A stretch of 64,000 bases of DNA from SZUA-378 sp036652815 (lineage in GTDB: Bacteria > Bacillota > Clostridia > Lachnospirales > Lachnospiraceae), in assembly GCA_036652815.1 (NCBI GenBank), contig JAVVVE010000008.1:19456-83455 (forward strand), in the 5' to 3' direction. Of this stretch, positions 1 through 8,423 are shown piece after piece. Both the position numbers and the translations under genes were made by a program. Within the stretch, counting starts at the first letter, position 1; the number at the start of each line of letters is the position of its first letter. Below the pieces are notes generated by a model. It was not told the origin of the DNA. It ran no database searches and was given only the letters and a program-made list of their open reading frames with translations.

Positions 1-275
1 GCTTCGAAGGCGTCAATAATGCTTTGCTCATAAGTGCCAGGAGCCGCATCTGCTGTCTCTTGTGTGAAAGTAGGGAATGCCCACCATGTAATCTCTGCTT
101 CGAGTGCTTCTGCTGTGTCTGTAGCTGCTTCTGTTGCCGGTGCTTCTTCTGCTGCTGCTTCCGTTGCCGGTGCTGCACTCTCAGCTGGTGCTGCTGTGTC
201 TGCTTTGCTTCCGCAAGCTGTCATGGATAATACCATAACCGATGCGAGTAAAACTGATAATACTTTTCTCTTCAT
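1..275 (-). CDS. Sugar-type ABC transporter substrate-binding lipoprotein (partial, 3' end outside window)
   Basis: Only the first 91 residues are inside the window. They show a lipoprotein signal: MKRK, a hydrophobic stretch, then a lipobox ending MTACGS with the lipidated Cys at about residue 21. An Ala/Glu/Thr/Pro-rich flexible linker of about 35 residues follows, and then the mature start EITWWAFPTF, which is typical of family 1 extracellular sugar-binding proteins. A strong AGGAGG lies 8 bases before the ATG. It is the gene after nanE on the same strand (77 bases apart), so it probably belongs to an amino-sugar or sialic-acid uptake operon. The ligand is inferred from context only. Confidence 0.8.
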   Translation of the reverse strand, partial: MKRKVLSVLLASVMVLSMTACGSKADTAAPAESAAPATEAAAEEAPATEAATDTAEALEAEITWWAFPTFTQETADAAPGTYEQSIIDAFE

Positions 276-303
276 ATCTTCTTCCTCCTTATTTTATCAA
301 CAA

Positions 304-318
304 TTAGCACTGTGCTAA
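304..318. repeat. Perfect 15-base palindrome between nanE and the binding-protein gene
   Basis: TTAGCAC-T-GTGCTAA is a perfect 7+1+7 inverted repeat in the 77-base spacer, about 30 bases upstream of the binding-protein start codon. It has no T-tract, so it is not an obvious terminator. It could be a repressor operator or an intercistronic RNA hairpin that raises expression of the binding protein relative to nanE. Confidence 0.5.
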
Positions 319-352
319 CTATTATCATGATTAAGCTGTGAGTATCTGTGTA

Positions 353-1042
353 TCACTCACAAATGGCCTCTACGTATCTACGCGTAATATCCATCGGTCT
401 CGTAATAGCACTGCCGACCACCGCTGCAAATACCCCTGTGTCTAATGCCTTTTTTAAATCTTCCGGAGACCAGATGCCGCCTTCCGCAATAACCGGTTTC
501 CCACTTTGTTCTACAAGCGTCTTCATCATCTCAAAATTAGGAAGCTTGGTTCCCTTTGTATAATCCGTATAACCGCTCATGGTAGTACCGATAAAATCAA
601 ATCCAAGTTCAGCCGCATGTAAGCCTTCTTCTATAGAAGAACAATCAGCCATAAACAATTGTTCCGGATACTTCTGTCTTACTTCTCCAAAAAATTCATC
701 TAAGGTAACTCCATTATGTCTGATTCTTTTCGTCGCATCTGTCGCAATAATCTCAACACCACATTGAACCAAAGCGTCTATCTCTGACATGGTCGGTGTA
801 ATATATACATTATTACTTCCATATACCTGTTTTATAATACCGATAATCGGAAGATCTACTGTTTTTCTGATTTCAGTTATGTCTTCAACCGTATTGGCAC
901 GGATACCTGCTGCTCCGCCAAGCATAGCTGCATATGCCATACGTGACATAATATAGGAACTGTAAAGTGGTTCCTCTTTCAATGCCTGACAAGACACGAT
1001 TAATTTTCCATGAATTTGATCCATGATTTCTTGTTTCGTCAT
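353..1042 (-). CDS. nanE: N-acetylmannosamine-6-phosphate 2-epimerase NanE
   Basis: Converts ManNAc-6-P to GlcNAc-6-P in sialic acid / ManNAc catabolism, in the cytoplasm. The protein is a TIM barrel of about 229 residues, the usual family length. Family marks visible are SCQALKEEPL near the N-terminus, GGAAGIRAN, the GIIKQ strand carrying the likely catalytic Lys, MADCSS, the phosphate-binding segment IGTTMSGYT and the C-terminal PVIAEGGIW. I chose the ATG at 1042 because AAGGTGGAG sits just upstream; an in-frame GTG lies 9 bases earlier. It is divergent from nanA and followed by a sugar-binding lipoprotein gene. Confidence 0.93.
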   Translation of the reverse strand: MTKQEIMDQIHGKLIVSCQALKEEPLYSSYIMSRMAYAAMLGGAAGIRANTVEDITEIRKTVDLPIIGIIKQVYGSNNVYITPTMSEIDALVQCGVEIIATDATKRIRHNGVTLDEFFGEVRQKYPEQLFMADCSSIEEGLHAAELGFDFIGTTMSGYTDYTKGTKLPNFEMMKTLVEQSGKPVIAEGGIWSPEDLKKALDTGVFAAVVGSAITRPMDITRRYVEAICE

Positions 1043-1076
1043 GATCTCCACCTTCCCGCAAGTGATTTCCCTGCCT

Positions 1077-1104
1077 TATAAATACAATTGCTTTTGTATA
1101 AATA
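1077..1104. promoter_or_regulatory. Candidate operator downstream of the nanE promoter
   Basis: An imperfect inverted repeat TATAAATACAA-TTGCTT-TTGTATAAATA: the inner arms ATACAA/TTGTAT are perfect and the outer TATA/ATA also match. It lies directly downstream of the nanE -10 and upstream of the nanE start, where a bound repressor would block transcription. Sialic-acid genes in other bacteria are controlled by NanR-type regulators that sense ManNAc-6-P. Assignment to such a regulator is inference. Confidence 0.4.
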
Positions 1105-1105
1105 G

Positions 1106-1134
1106 ACTATATCACACTCGGGTATTTTTTTCAA
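1106..1134 (-). promoter_or_regulatory. Sigma-A promoter for nanE and the binding-protein gene
   Basis: On the minus strand TTGAAA (1134-1129), a 17-base spacer, then TATAGT (1111-1106). The predicted start is about 60 bases upstream of the nanE ATG. Confidence 0.7.
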
Positions 1135-1169
1135 TATAAATTTTAAAAAAGATATTTTTCCTTTTTTGA

Positions 1170-1198
1170 TTGTTTTTTTTAGGTATTAGTGATATTAT
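1170..1198 (+). promoter_or_regulatory. Sigma-A promoter for nanA
   Basis: TTGTTT (1170-1175), 17 bases, TATTAT (1193-1198), about 60 bases upstream of the nanA start. It is divergent from the nanE promoter, so both arms could be controlled from the same spacer. Confidence 0.6.
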
Positions 1199-1262
1199 GT
1201 TTTAGGAAATAGTAACTGTATTATCCATAATAACTAAATATAGAAAGAAAGAGGTAAATAAA

Positions 1263-2180
1263 ATGTCAAAGTACGATGTATCTCGTTTTAAAGAAGTAAC
1301 CGTAGCACTCAATACTCCTTTTAAAGCAAATGGAGACTTGAATCTCGAAGCCAGTAAAAAATTAGTCCGCTACTATATTAATAAGGGTGTAAAAAGTCTC
1401 TATGTATGTGGCAGTACAGGAGAAGGTTTTCTATTAGATAATGAAGAGCGTAAGAATCTGGTAGAAGCAGTGACTGCTGAAGCCAACGGTGATATGAATA
1501 TTATCGTTCACGTTGGATGTGCTTCCACACGTCATGCCGCAGACCTTGCAAAGCATGCTGAACAGGCAGGTGCCAATGCTACTTCCGCTGTTCCATGTGT
1601 CTACTATCATCTGGGCGAAGAAAGTGTTTACAGACACTGGAGCGAGATTACCGAAGCTGCTGACTTACCATTCTTTATCTATAATATCCCACAATTGACC
1701 AGCTTTAACTTATCGATGGACTTGTTCAATCGTATGCTTAAGAATGACCGCGTTGCCGGTGTAAAATGTTCCTCAGACCCATGCCATGATATCTTAAGAT
1801 TTAAGCAGGCCGGTGGTAAAGACTTCATCGTATTTAATGGTCCTGATGAACAATTCTTAGCCGGCAGATTGATGGGTGCAGATGCTGCGATTGGTGGTAC
1901 CTATGGTGCTATGCCTGAGCTTTATCTTAAAATAGAAGAACTGATCCGCAAAGGAGATATCGCTGCTGCACAGAAGATGCAGGTTATCATTACCATGTTC
2001 ATCTACCGTTTATGTTCTTTCCCATCTATGTATGGTGCTTGCAAGACTATTATCCGTATGGACGGTGTTGACATCGGTGATCCAAGATTACCTTTCTTAC
2101 CTGTTGATGAAAAAGACCCTGAGATTATTAAGCTCTATCACGATATTCGCAAAGCTGTTGAAGATACCAGAGATCTGTAA
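1263..2180 (+). CDS. nanA: N-acetylneuraminate lyase / DHDPS-family aldolase
   Basis: Class I aldolase of the dihydrodipicolinate synthase/N-acetylneuraminate lyase family, 305 residues as usual. Visible are the carboxylate-binding loop GSTGEG (50-55), the catalytic Tyr in FFIYNIP (Tyr140) and the Schiff-base Lys in AGVKCSSD (Lys168). The sequence GSTGEGFLLDNEER resembles sialic acid lyases more than DapA, and the divergent nanE supports cleavage of Neu5Ac to ManNAc and pyruvate. The RBS AAAGAGG lies 9 bases before the ATG. Another 2-keto acid aldolase specificity remains possible. Confidence 0.88.
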   Translation: MSKYDVSRFKEVTVALNTPFKANGDLNLEASKKLVRYYINKGVKSLYVCGSTGEGFLLDNEERKNLVEAVTAEANGDMNIIVHVGCASTRHAADLAKHAEQAGANATSAVPCVYYHLGEESVYRHWSEITEAADLPFFIYNIPQLTSFNLSMDLFNRMLKNDRVAGVKCSSDPCHDILRFKQAGGKDFIVFNGPDEQFLAGRLMGADAAIGGTYGAMPELYLKIEELIRKGDIAAAQKMQVIITMFIYRLCSFPSMYGACKTIIRMDGVDIGDPRLPFLPVDEKDPEIIKLYHDIRKAVEDTRDL

Positions 2181-2207
2181 TCTATTAGAATGATGGAGTA
2201 TGCTGCT

Positions 2208-2846
2208 ATGAAAAAGACCATTGTATGCTTTGGTGATTCCAATACACATGGATATTGTTCTGCCAATAATGGACGTTTTAGCGAAGAAGAACGCTGGCCC
2301 TGCCTCTTAGAGCAATACCTTGGAGAACAGTATCATGTCCTGGAAGAAGGATTAAGCGGACGAACAACCGTTTTTGACGATCCCTTATATGAAGGTCTGA
2401 GCGGTTTGTCCTTTCTCTTTCCATGTCTGATGACACATGAACCCGTAGATCTATTGATTCTTATGCTGGGAACCAATGATGTGAAAGCCAGATTTGCAGC
2501 CAATGCCTCGAATATCGCAAAAGGACTGGAGCGACTCGTCCAAAAAGCGATCACTACCGATGCCTGGCGTGATAAACCCCGGATTCTGATTATTACACCT
2601 GCACCTATCGATGCAGCTTATGAGACTACGATGGTATGTGGCGAGATGGGACAAGGATGTGCAGAGAAATCACAGGAATTGGCACCCTTCTATCAGGAAG
2701 TTGCCGAAAGACTGGGCTGCCTTTATCTGGATGCCGGCTCAATAGACGGCATCCGTATGCACCCCAATGACTATATGCATCTTGACCAAGAGAGTCATCG
2801 ATTATTAGCCAAAAGATTAGCTGATCTTATCTCCACTCAATTGTGA
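2208..2846 (+). CDS. SGNH/GDSL hydrolase (esterase)
   Basis: Single-domain SGNH hydrolase of about 212 residues. Block I GDSNTHGY carries the nucleophile Ser, block III LGTNDVK supplies the oxyanion Asn, and block V DYMHLDQESH supplies the Asp/His pair. No signal peptide is visible, so it is cytoplasmic. The ATG at 2208 is chosen because GGAG lies 9 bases upstream; the in-frame ATGs at 2190 and 2193 have no ribosome site. It follows nanA by 27 bases on the same strand, so it may remove O-acetyl groups from sialic acid (inference). It overlaps the convergent PfkB kinase gene by 30 bases. Confidence 0.85.
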   Translation: MKKTIVCFGDSNTHGYCSANNGRFSEEERWPCLLEQYLGEQYHVLEEGLSGRTTVFDDPLYEGLSGLSFLFPCLMTHEPVDLLILMLGTNDVKARFAANASNIAKGLERLVQKAITTDAWRDKPRILIITPAPIDAAYETTMVCGEMGQGCAEKSQELAPFYQEVAERLGCLYLDAGSIDGIRMHPNDYMHLDQESHRLLAKRLADLISTQL

Positions 2847-3800
2847 AGCAAGGAGATTCCGAATCTCAGATAAGAAAGGAATCGCAGGAATACCACCACG
2901 TTTTTCTACACATAAACCGGCTGTTGCATTGCCAAATCTGGCAAAGGCGACAGCCTCTTTTAATGTGACAGCCTTAGGTGATTTGCCACTCTCCAGCAGA
3001 CTATATAAGAATCCTCCCCAAAAAGAATCTCCTGCCCCTGTGGTATCTACTACCCGGCTTTTAAATCCGGGCACCAGCATGCCACCTTCTGCACAAGCTA
3101 CATATGCACCTTGCGCACCCAGTGTCACTGCGACGAGAGATACTCCGTCTTGCATCAGTGCCTGGGCTGCCTGTTTTGGATCTTTTATCCCGGTCAGCAG
3201 TTCTGTCTCTTCATCAGACATCTTCATCACATCAACATAAGGAATCACTGCCCGCATCTCCTTGATCGCTTCTTGCTCACTGTCCCATAGCGGTGCTCTG
3301 TAATTGGGATCATAGGATATCAAGATATGCTGATCTCTCGCGATCTGTAATGCTCGAAACGTTGCCGCCCTGCTAGGTTCTGCCGTCAGCGACAGCGAGC
3401 CCACATGCAGGATACGGCTCTCCTCTATCTTACTGCGATGTTGCTCTACTTCTTCTGCTGTCAGCATCGTGTCTGCTCCCGGTTTTCTGGCAAAAGAAAA
3501 AGTTCTGTCACCACTGTCACTTAATGCTACAAAGGCAAGTGTCGTAAACACCTGTGGGTCAATTAGCAATCCGGTGCAATCAATACCCACTTTCTTCAAA
3601 GTCTCCTGTAGGAAAATGCCATGCATGTCATCTCCTACTTTTCCTATCATAGCCGTTTTTAATCCGCAATTGGCTAATGCAGTCAATACATTTGCAGGTG
3701 CTCCACCCGGATTTTGTTCAAATAATCGTTGCCCGGATTGTGATAATCCGCTTGGTGTGAAATCAATCAACACCTCTCCCAATGCTGTTACATCAAACAT
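2817..3800 (-). CDS. PfkB-family carbohydrate kinase (fructokinase-like)
   Basis: PfkB/ribokinase-fold sugar kinase of 327 residues. The N-terminal signature is ALGEVLIDF, then NPGGAPANV (substrate-binding GG motif as in fructokinases) and GKVGDD. The C-terminal signature DTTGAGDSFWGGFL contains the anion hole and catalytic Asp. AGGAGG lies 6 bases before the ATG. It is 15 bases downstream of ecfT and so probably the last gene of the ECF transporter operon, which suggests that the imported ligand or a product of it is phosphorylated. Fructose is the best guess from sequence; a nucleoside or other sugar is possible. Confidence 0.87.
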   Translation of the reverse strand: MFDVTALGEVLIDFTPSGLSQSGQRLFEQNPGGAPANVLTALANCGLKTAMIGKVGDDMHGIFLQETLKKVGIDCTGLLIDPQVFTTLAFVALSDSGDRTFSFARKPGADTMLTAEEVEQHRSKIEESRILHVGSLSLTAEPSRAATFRALQIARDQHILISYDPNYRAPLWDSEQEAIKEMRAVIPYVDVMKMSDEETELLTGIKDPKQAAQALMQDGVSLVAVTLGAQGAYVACAEGGMLVPGFKSRVVDTTGAGDSFWGGFLYSLLESGKSPKAVTLKEAVAFARFGNATAGLCVEKRGGIPAIPFLSEIRNLLASQLSGDKIS

Positions 3801-3815
3801 GTTTTTCCTCCTGAT

Positions 3816-4643
3816 TTATAAAAATGGATTATAGAATCTGCTGCCATTTTGAAAAGTAATCCATAAAGAGCCTGCTAAAAGCAGGATACCGACTAGCACT
3901 GCCGCATAATCAAAGCCTGTAAATTTACGTTCCACGATCCAGGTTCTCTTCTTCATCTTACCAAAACCTCTTAGTTCCATTGCATTCGAGATAACTTCGA
4001 TACGCTGTAAACTGGCAAGTACCAGCGGAAATAATATAGCCGCCGAATTCTTCAAGCGTTCAAACAGCTTGTCCTTACTGCTCAAATCAATCCCACGTGC
4101 CTGCTGTGCCTGCGATATCTCGTGATAATCTCTCTGCACATCCGGCACATAACGAAGTGCAATGGCCACCGCATATCCCGCTCTATAGCTGACCCCTACC
4201 TTAGCAAGACTGGCTGCAAACTCGCTCGGATTGGTTGCCATAATAAATAATAAAGCAATCGGAATCACTGCCATATATTTCATGGTAAAATTAAACATAT
4301 AAAACAATTGTTCTGCCGTTACCGTGTAGCGCCAAAATAAATGAACGATAACATGACGCGTCCCGTAGATGGCAACTCCTTGTTCCGGCGAAAACACAAA
4401 CAGCCCAATCACATTAACTGCCATTAAAACAAACATAAAGATTAAAGCAAAGCGTATCTCACACCACTTCAGTTTAGAACTATAGAAGAGAACGGCACCG
4501 ATCACAAATAGCGTAATCAATACTCTGGTATCATAAGTAAACATCGCTGCAATGCTCCACAGCAGAAAAAAGATCAGTTTCGTAGTTCCTGTTAATTTAT
4601 GAATCATAGAATTACGCTCAATATAAGAAAGAACTGCTGCCAT
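3816..4643 (-). CDS. ecfT: ECF transporter transmembrane component EcfT
   Basis: Membrane scaffold subunit of an energy-coupling factor importer, 275 residues with four to six hydrophobic segments. The cytoplasmic coupling helices carry the conserved Ala-Arg-Gly motifs: AQQARGIDL around residue 190 and MELRGFGK around residue 230. It overlaps the ATPase gene stop codon in TAATG, so translation is coupled. Confidence 0.93.
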   Translation of the reverse strand: MAAVLSYIERNSMIHKLTGTTKLIFFLLWSIAAMFTYDTRVLITLFVIGAVLFYSSKLKWCEIRFALIFMFVLMAVNVIGLFVFSPEQGVAIYGTRHVIVHLFWRYTVTAEQLFYMFNFTMKYMAVIPIALLFIMATNPSEFAASLAKVGVSYRAGYAVAIALRYVPDVQRDYHEISQAQQARGIDLSSKDKLFERLKNSAAILFPLVLASLQRIEVISNAMELRGFGKMKKRTWIVERKFTGFDYAAVLVGILLLAGSLWITFQNGSRFYNPFL

Positions 4644-6361
4644 TATTGTCTCACCTGCCTATCGTATCTAATAAACTTATGGATAAAAGCTTCCGGATCA
4701 ATCTGACACATCTGTGCCAATGCAAACAAGGATGTTTCCTTTAAACTCGCTCTCTGAATCAACGTTTTATCAGAAAACAATTGTGCCGGCGTCGTATCGG
4801 CTATCATCCTGCCCTCAGAAAAAACCAATGTCCTACTTGTATATTCTAGCATAAGATGCATATCATGTGTAATCATTAAAACGGTAATTCCCTGTTGATT
4901 TAACTCCTGTAGAAATTCCATAAATTCAGTATAATGTCTGAAGTCCTGCCCTGCAGTCGGTTCATCCAAGATCAGGATCTCCGGTTCCTGTACTAGGATA
5001 CTGGCTATCGTAACACGTTTTTTTTGTCCATAGCTCAATGCCTGTATCGGCCATTTTCGGAATTGATACAGTCCACATTTTTTTAACACATGCCATACTT
5101 TATCCTCTATCACAGTAGGATCCATATGACGTACCTGTAAGCTAATAGCGACTTCATCAAATAAGAACGGTTTACTAATCATTTGATTGGGATTCTGCAT
5201 TACATATCCGATATATTGTGCTCTTTCCTTAATCGTATCCGTCGCCACATCTTTCCCTTTTACATAGATGCTGCCTTCCTCCGATTTTTCAAATCCACAT
5301 AAAAGTTTCGCAAGTGTGCTTTTCCCGGCTCCATTTTTTCCTACGATGCTCACCATCTCTCCGCGATGTATCGTAAAGCCGACCTGTGTGAGATTTTGTT
5401 TGTACGGTGTATAGCCAAAGCTCAACTCCTCCACAGCAAGAATAGGTTGTTGGCTTTCTTCCGGTGGTACTGTTTCCTCTTGTAAAAACCATTCTCTCAC
5501 CTGATTAATCTGCATTGGTGTCAACACTAATTCTTGTATCCTCGCCAAAGGCATCGAGCCATCCAATGCTACTTTGGCATACTTTAAGGCTGTGATATAG
5601 AGCGGTTCTCTGATCCCTGCTTCTATCAGTTGATTGCCTGCAAATAATATGGATGGAGAAGTATCACTCACGATCCTGCCATCTTCCATCAGTATGATTC
5701 TATCGGCTCCCATATGCAGGGCATCCTCAAGGCGATGCTCTATGATCAATACCGTCGTATCTGTTTCCTGTTGGATCTGATCGATCAGCTCTATCGCATC
5801 TTTACCGGCTGCCGGATCAAGATTCGCCAGCGGTTCGTCAAAGAGCAGGATCGGGATGCGATTGATTAGTACCCCCGCCATAGATACCCTCTGTTTTTGT
5901 CCGCCTGATAATTCATGCGGTGCAGCCGTTAATTTGTCCAACAGATTGACTTTTACAGCCTCTTCCAAGGTTCTCTTCTTTAGTTCATCCTGTGGAACAC
6001 AGATATTTTCTAAAGAAAAAGCAATATCCTCGAGCACCGTCATCCCTATGAACTGACCATCTGTGTCCTGCAATACCGTTCCTACACTCTGGCTCAATTC
6101 AAAAACACTCGTTTCTTTGGCTTCTACTCCATTCACCATCAGCACACCTGTAGACTCACCCTGATAGCAAAATGGGATTAACCCATTCAAGCAATGTGCC
6201 AGCGTACTTTTTCCACAGCCCGAAGCTCCTACGATAACTACTCTTTCTCCGCACCTAATCTGCAGATTAATATCATGCAGGGTAGGTTCTGACTGAGAAC
6301 GATATTGAAAAGAATAGTGTTCAAATGATACCAGTATATCCTGCTTTTTACTATTGTGCAC
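4643..6361 (-). CDS. ecfA: ECF transporter ATPase, two ATP-binding domains fused (EcfA-EcfA')
   Basis: A single 572-residue chain with two complete ABC ATPase domains. Domain 1 has Walker A GASGCGKST (about 42-50), signature LSGGQKQR and Walker B ILLFDEPLANLDP. Domain 2 starts near residue 300 with Walker A GKNGAGKST, signature LSYGQKKR and Walker B ILILDEPTAGQD. In many Firmicutes these are separate ecfA1 and ecfA2 genes. The start is GTG, with AAAGGAGAA 8 bases upstream. It drives import with EcfT and a substrate-binding S protein encoded just upstream. Confidence 0.93.
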   Translation of the reverse strand: MHNSKKQDILVSFEHYSFQYRSQSEPTLHDINLQIRCGERVVIVGASGCGKSTLAHCLNGLIPFCYQGESTGVLMVNGVEAKETSVFELSQSVGTVLQDTDGQFIGMTVLEDIAFSLENICVPQDELKKRTLEEAVKVNLLDKLTAAPHELSGGQKQRVSMAGVLINRIPILLFDEPLANLDPAAGKDAIELIDQIQQETDTTVLIIEHRLEDALHMGADRIILMEDGRIVSDTSPSILFAGNQLIEAGIREPLYITALKYAKVALDGSMPLARIQELVLTPMQINQVREWFLQEETVPPEESQQPILAVEELSFGYTPYKQNLTQVGFTIHRGEMVSIVGKNGAGKSTLAKLLCGFEKSEEGSIYVKGKDVATDTIKERAQYIGYVMQNPNQMISKPFLFDEVAISLQVRHMDPTVIEDKVWHVLKKCGLYQFRKWPIQALSYGQKKRVTIASILVQEPEILILDEPTAGQDFRHYTEFMEFLQELNQQGITVLMITHDMHLMLEYTSRTLVFSEGRMIADTTPAQLFSDKTLIQRASLKETSLFALAQMCQIDPEAFIHKFIRYDRQVRQ

Positions 6362-6390
6362 TTTACGATTCTCCTTTTATCATAATCAGT

Positions 6391-6418
6391 AAAAATGACC
6401 GCCGATGTACGGCGGTCA
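6391..6418 (-). terminator. Intrinsic terminator between the ECF S gene and ecfA
   Basis: A perfect 9-bp stem TGACCGCCG/CGGCGGTCA with loop ATGTA (6396-6418), followed on the minus strand by TTTTT (6395-6391). It lies after the S-component stop and before the ecfA ribosome site, so read-through would be partial. It could set a high S : AA'T ratio. Confidence 0.8.
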
Positions 6419-6473
6419 CCCCTAGAGATTCCTCTTATCTTGTTCTATCAGTGCTTTCTTTAATCTTCTATGT

Positions 6474-7028
6474 TTAGTCTTCTTTCTTTAAGCTTCCTGC
6501 ACTCGTCTTGGTCTTAGCATATGCCACTAAGAGAATCGTACCCACAATCGCTGTAGACAATGCATTCATTACGAAAGCAGCTCCACCTTGTGTAAATACT
6601 TTGCTGGCCGGTTCACTATAGATTAAGATATCCAGTCCCGGTGCCACGAGCAGCCATGCCACTGCATGTGCGATTACTTGACAAATATTAAAAGCTGCTA
6701 TCTCTTTACCACCAAATTTACCTTCTTCTATCGCTATCTTTTTATGAGCAAATCCAACGATCAGACCAAACACTGCTGACGCTATGATCCAACTCCACCA
6801 TGGACTGCCCCATGATAAGTCAATCAACACATGTCCGATCAATCCTGTTAACACACCTACTATAGGTCCAAATAATACTCCAAACACTCCTAAAATCGCA
6901 TATTGAATATTAATCGTTGTGTTAGGGATTGGACTTGGAATCGCTACAAAACGTCCTAATACAAAAAATAATGCTGCCCCTATTCCGATTGCTACAATAC
7001 TCTTAATTGACAGTTGTTTCTTCTCCAC
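6474..7028 (-). CDS. ECF transporter S component, UPF0397 type
   Basis: Substrate-binding membrane subunit of 184 residues with about five hydrophobic helices. IKSIVAIGIGAALFFVLGRF, PIPNTTINIQYAIL, FGPIVGVLTGLIGH and GSPWWSWIIASA are hallmarks of the UPF0397 family of S components. Comparative genomics has linked some members of this family to methionine-related compounds (my recollection, moderate confidence). I chose the GTG at 7028 because AGGAGG lies 7 bases upstream of it; the upstream ATG at 7052 would place this ribosome site inside the gene. Its neighbours are EcfAA'T on one side and Rrf2/MetNIQ on the other. Confidence 0.85.
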   Translation of the reverse strand: MEKKQLSIKSIVAIGIGAALFFVLGRFVAIPSPIPNTTINIQYAILGVFGVLFGPIVGVLTGLIGHVLIDLSWGSPWWSWIIASAVFGLIVGFAHKKIAIEEGKFGGKEIAAFNICQVIAHAVAWLLVAPGLDILIYSEPASKVFTQGGAAFVMNALSTAIVGTILLVAYAKTKTSAGSLKKED

Positions 7029-7106
7029 TTGATATCCTCCTATGTAATCCATATTTTTATGATTTGACTATGAAATTATACAATAATTTTAAGCAAAATG
7101 ATAGTC

Positions 7107-7562
7107 CTATTCCGGTGTTTTCTGACATGTGATTTTCTGACATGCCTTTCGACTTTGGCTTTTCGTGACTAAATCTGCTATAGTAATACCATCCACGACC
7201 CGGTTAATCGCAGTATTCAGCTCTTCCCATATCCCCAATGTTTCGCAGCTATCATGGCGGGCACAGACATTCTCATCCGACTCCATACATGCCACCGGAC
7301 ACAAGCTGCCTTCTGTCAAACGCAGAATCATCCCTATCGTATATTCTTTCGGGTCTTTCGCAAGCTGATATCCACCCTGTGCACCTCGCACACTTTTCAC
7401 AAAACCGGCTTTATTCAAGATTGAAATAATCTGCTCCAGATATTTCTCTGAGATACCCTGCCTATAGGCGATTTGCCTCACCTTAATATATGCTCCGGTA
7501 TTATTTTCTGCCAAATCAAGCATCACCCTGACCGCATATCGACCTCGTGTTGAAATCTTCAT
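7107..7562 (-). CDS. Rrf2-family transcriptional regulator with a four-cysteine cluster
   Basis: Winged-helix Rrf2 regulator of 151 residues. The N-terminal wHTH starts MKISTRGRYAVRVMLDLA and has RGAQGGYQLA in the wing. Cysteines at 88, 92, 100 and 106 lie where IscR and NsrR bind an Fe-S cluster, so redox or Fe-S sensing is plausible. It is 30 bases downstream of metQ and in the same direction as metNIQ. In Firmicutes, Rrf2 members such as CymR control cysteine and methionine genes. It probably regulates the met operon, cysK and perhaps the ECF genes. Confidence 0.88.
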   Translation of the reverse strand: MKISTRGRYAVRVMLDLAENNTGAYIKVRQIAYRQGISEKYLEQIISILNKAGFVKSVRGAQGGYQLAKDPKEYTIGMILRLTEGSLCPVACMESDENVCARHDSCETLGIWEELNTAINRVVDGITIADLVTKSQSRKACQKITCQKTPE

Positions 7563-7592
7563 CCTGGTAGTCTTACTCCTTTTTCTATCCTG

Positions 7593-8402
7593 TTACTGAA
7601 ATGGAACGACCGCTCCATCATAAGTCTTTTCCATAAATGCTTTCATTTTATCTGATTTGAGTGTAGATACCAATGCGACGATACCCGGATCCTTCTCATG
7701 ACCTTCTGCCACCGCAATGATGTTTGCATAAGTCTTTGCCGCTTCTGATTCTGCCGTTTCACAGGCAACTGCATCTTTTCCAACACTAAAGCCTGCTTCC
7801 AAGGCATAATTACCATTCAATATAACAAATGCCACTTCATCCTTGACTCTGGCTAACTGTGCTGCTTCTAATTCTTGGATCTCTATCTTCTTCGGATTGT
7901 CTACGATATCCTTAACCGTTGCTGTTAAACCGGCACCTTCTTTTAACGTAATGATCCCATTATCCTGTAACAGAAGTAAGGCTCTCGCTTCATTGGTGGT
8001 ATCATTTGGCACTGCAATCACTGCACCTTCCGTAATGTTCTTCAGATCACTTTCTGTTCCCGGATAGATGCCAAATGGTTCATAATGAATCTCACCGGCA
8101 TTGACCAGATGTGTGCCTTTTTCTTCATTAAAGCTCTCTAAATATGGGAAATGTTGAAAATAATTAGCATCAAAATCTCCGCTTTCAACGACTAAATTAG
8201 GTTGCACATAATCTTGAAACTCTGTGACTTGCAGATCCCATCCCTCTGCCACTAACAGTTCTTTGGCTTCTGCTAAAATCTCTGCATGCGGTGTTGTACT
8301 GGCAGCTACTTTAATCGTACCACCTGCCTCTTTACTGCCACAACCGACCAATGCTCCTACCAACATTACATTTACTATTGCAATTGCAATTTTCTTTTTC
8401 AT
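7593..8402 (-). CDS. metQ: Methionine ABC transporter substrate-binding lipoprotein MetQ
   Basis: NlpA/MetQ-family lipoprotein of 269 residues. The signal peptide ends LVGALVGCGS with the lipidated Cys at about 21. Family features are ASTTPHAEIL, the aromatic ligand pocket NYFQHFPYLESFN and IAVPNDTTNEARALLLL. AGGAGG lies upstream of the ATG. It captures D/L-methionine outside the membrane and delivers it to MetI/MetN, encoded upstream in the same operon. Confidence 0.93.
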   Translation of the reverse strand: MKKKIAIAIVNVMLVGALVGCGSKEAGGTIKVAASTTPHAEILAEAKELLVAEGWDLQVTEFQDYVQPNLVVESGDFDANYFQHFPYLESFNEEKGTHLVNAGEIHYEPFGIYPGTESDLKNITEGAVIAVPNDTTNEARALLLLQDNGIITLKEGAGLTATVKDIVDNPKKIEIQELEAAQLARVKDEVAFVILNGNYALEAGFSVGKDAVACETAESEAAKTYANIIAVAEGHEKDPGIVALVSTLKSDKMKAFMEKTYDGAVVPFQ

Positions 8403-8423
8403 ACTCTTTCTTTTCCTCCTTTT

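Noticed and set aside
24..318. Cys-rich and Ala/Ser-rich open frames on the plus strand
   Set aside because: They are antisense to the low-complexity linker of the binding-protein lipoprotein, which has a signal peptide and a good ribosome site.
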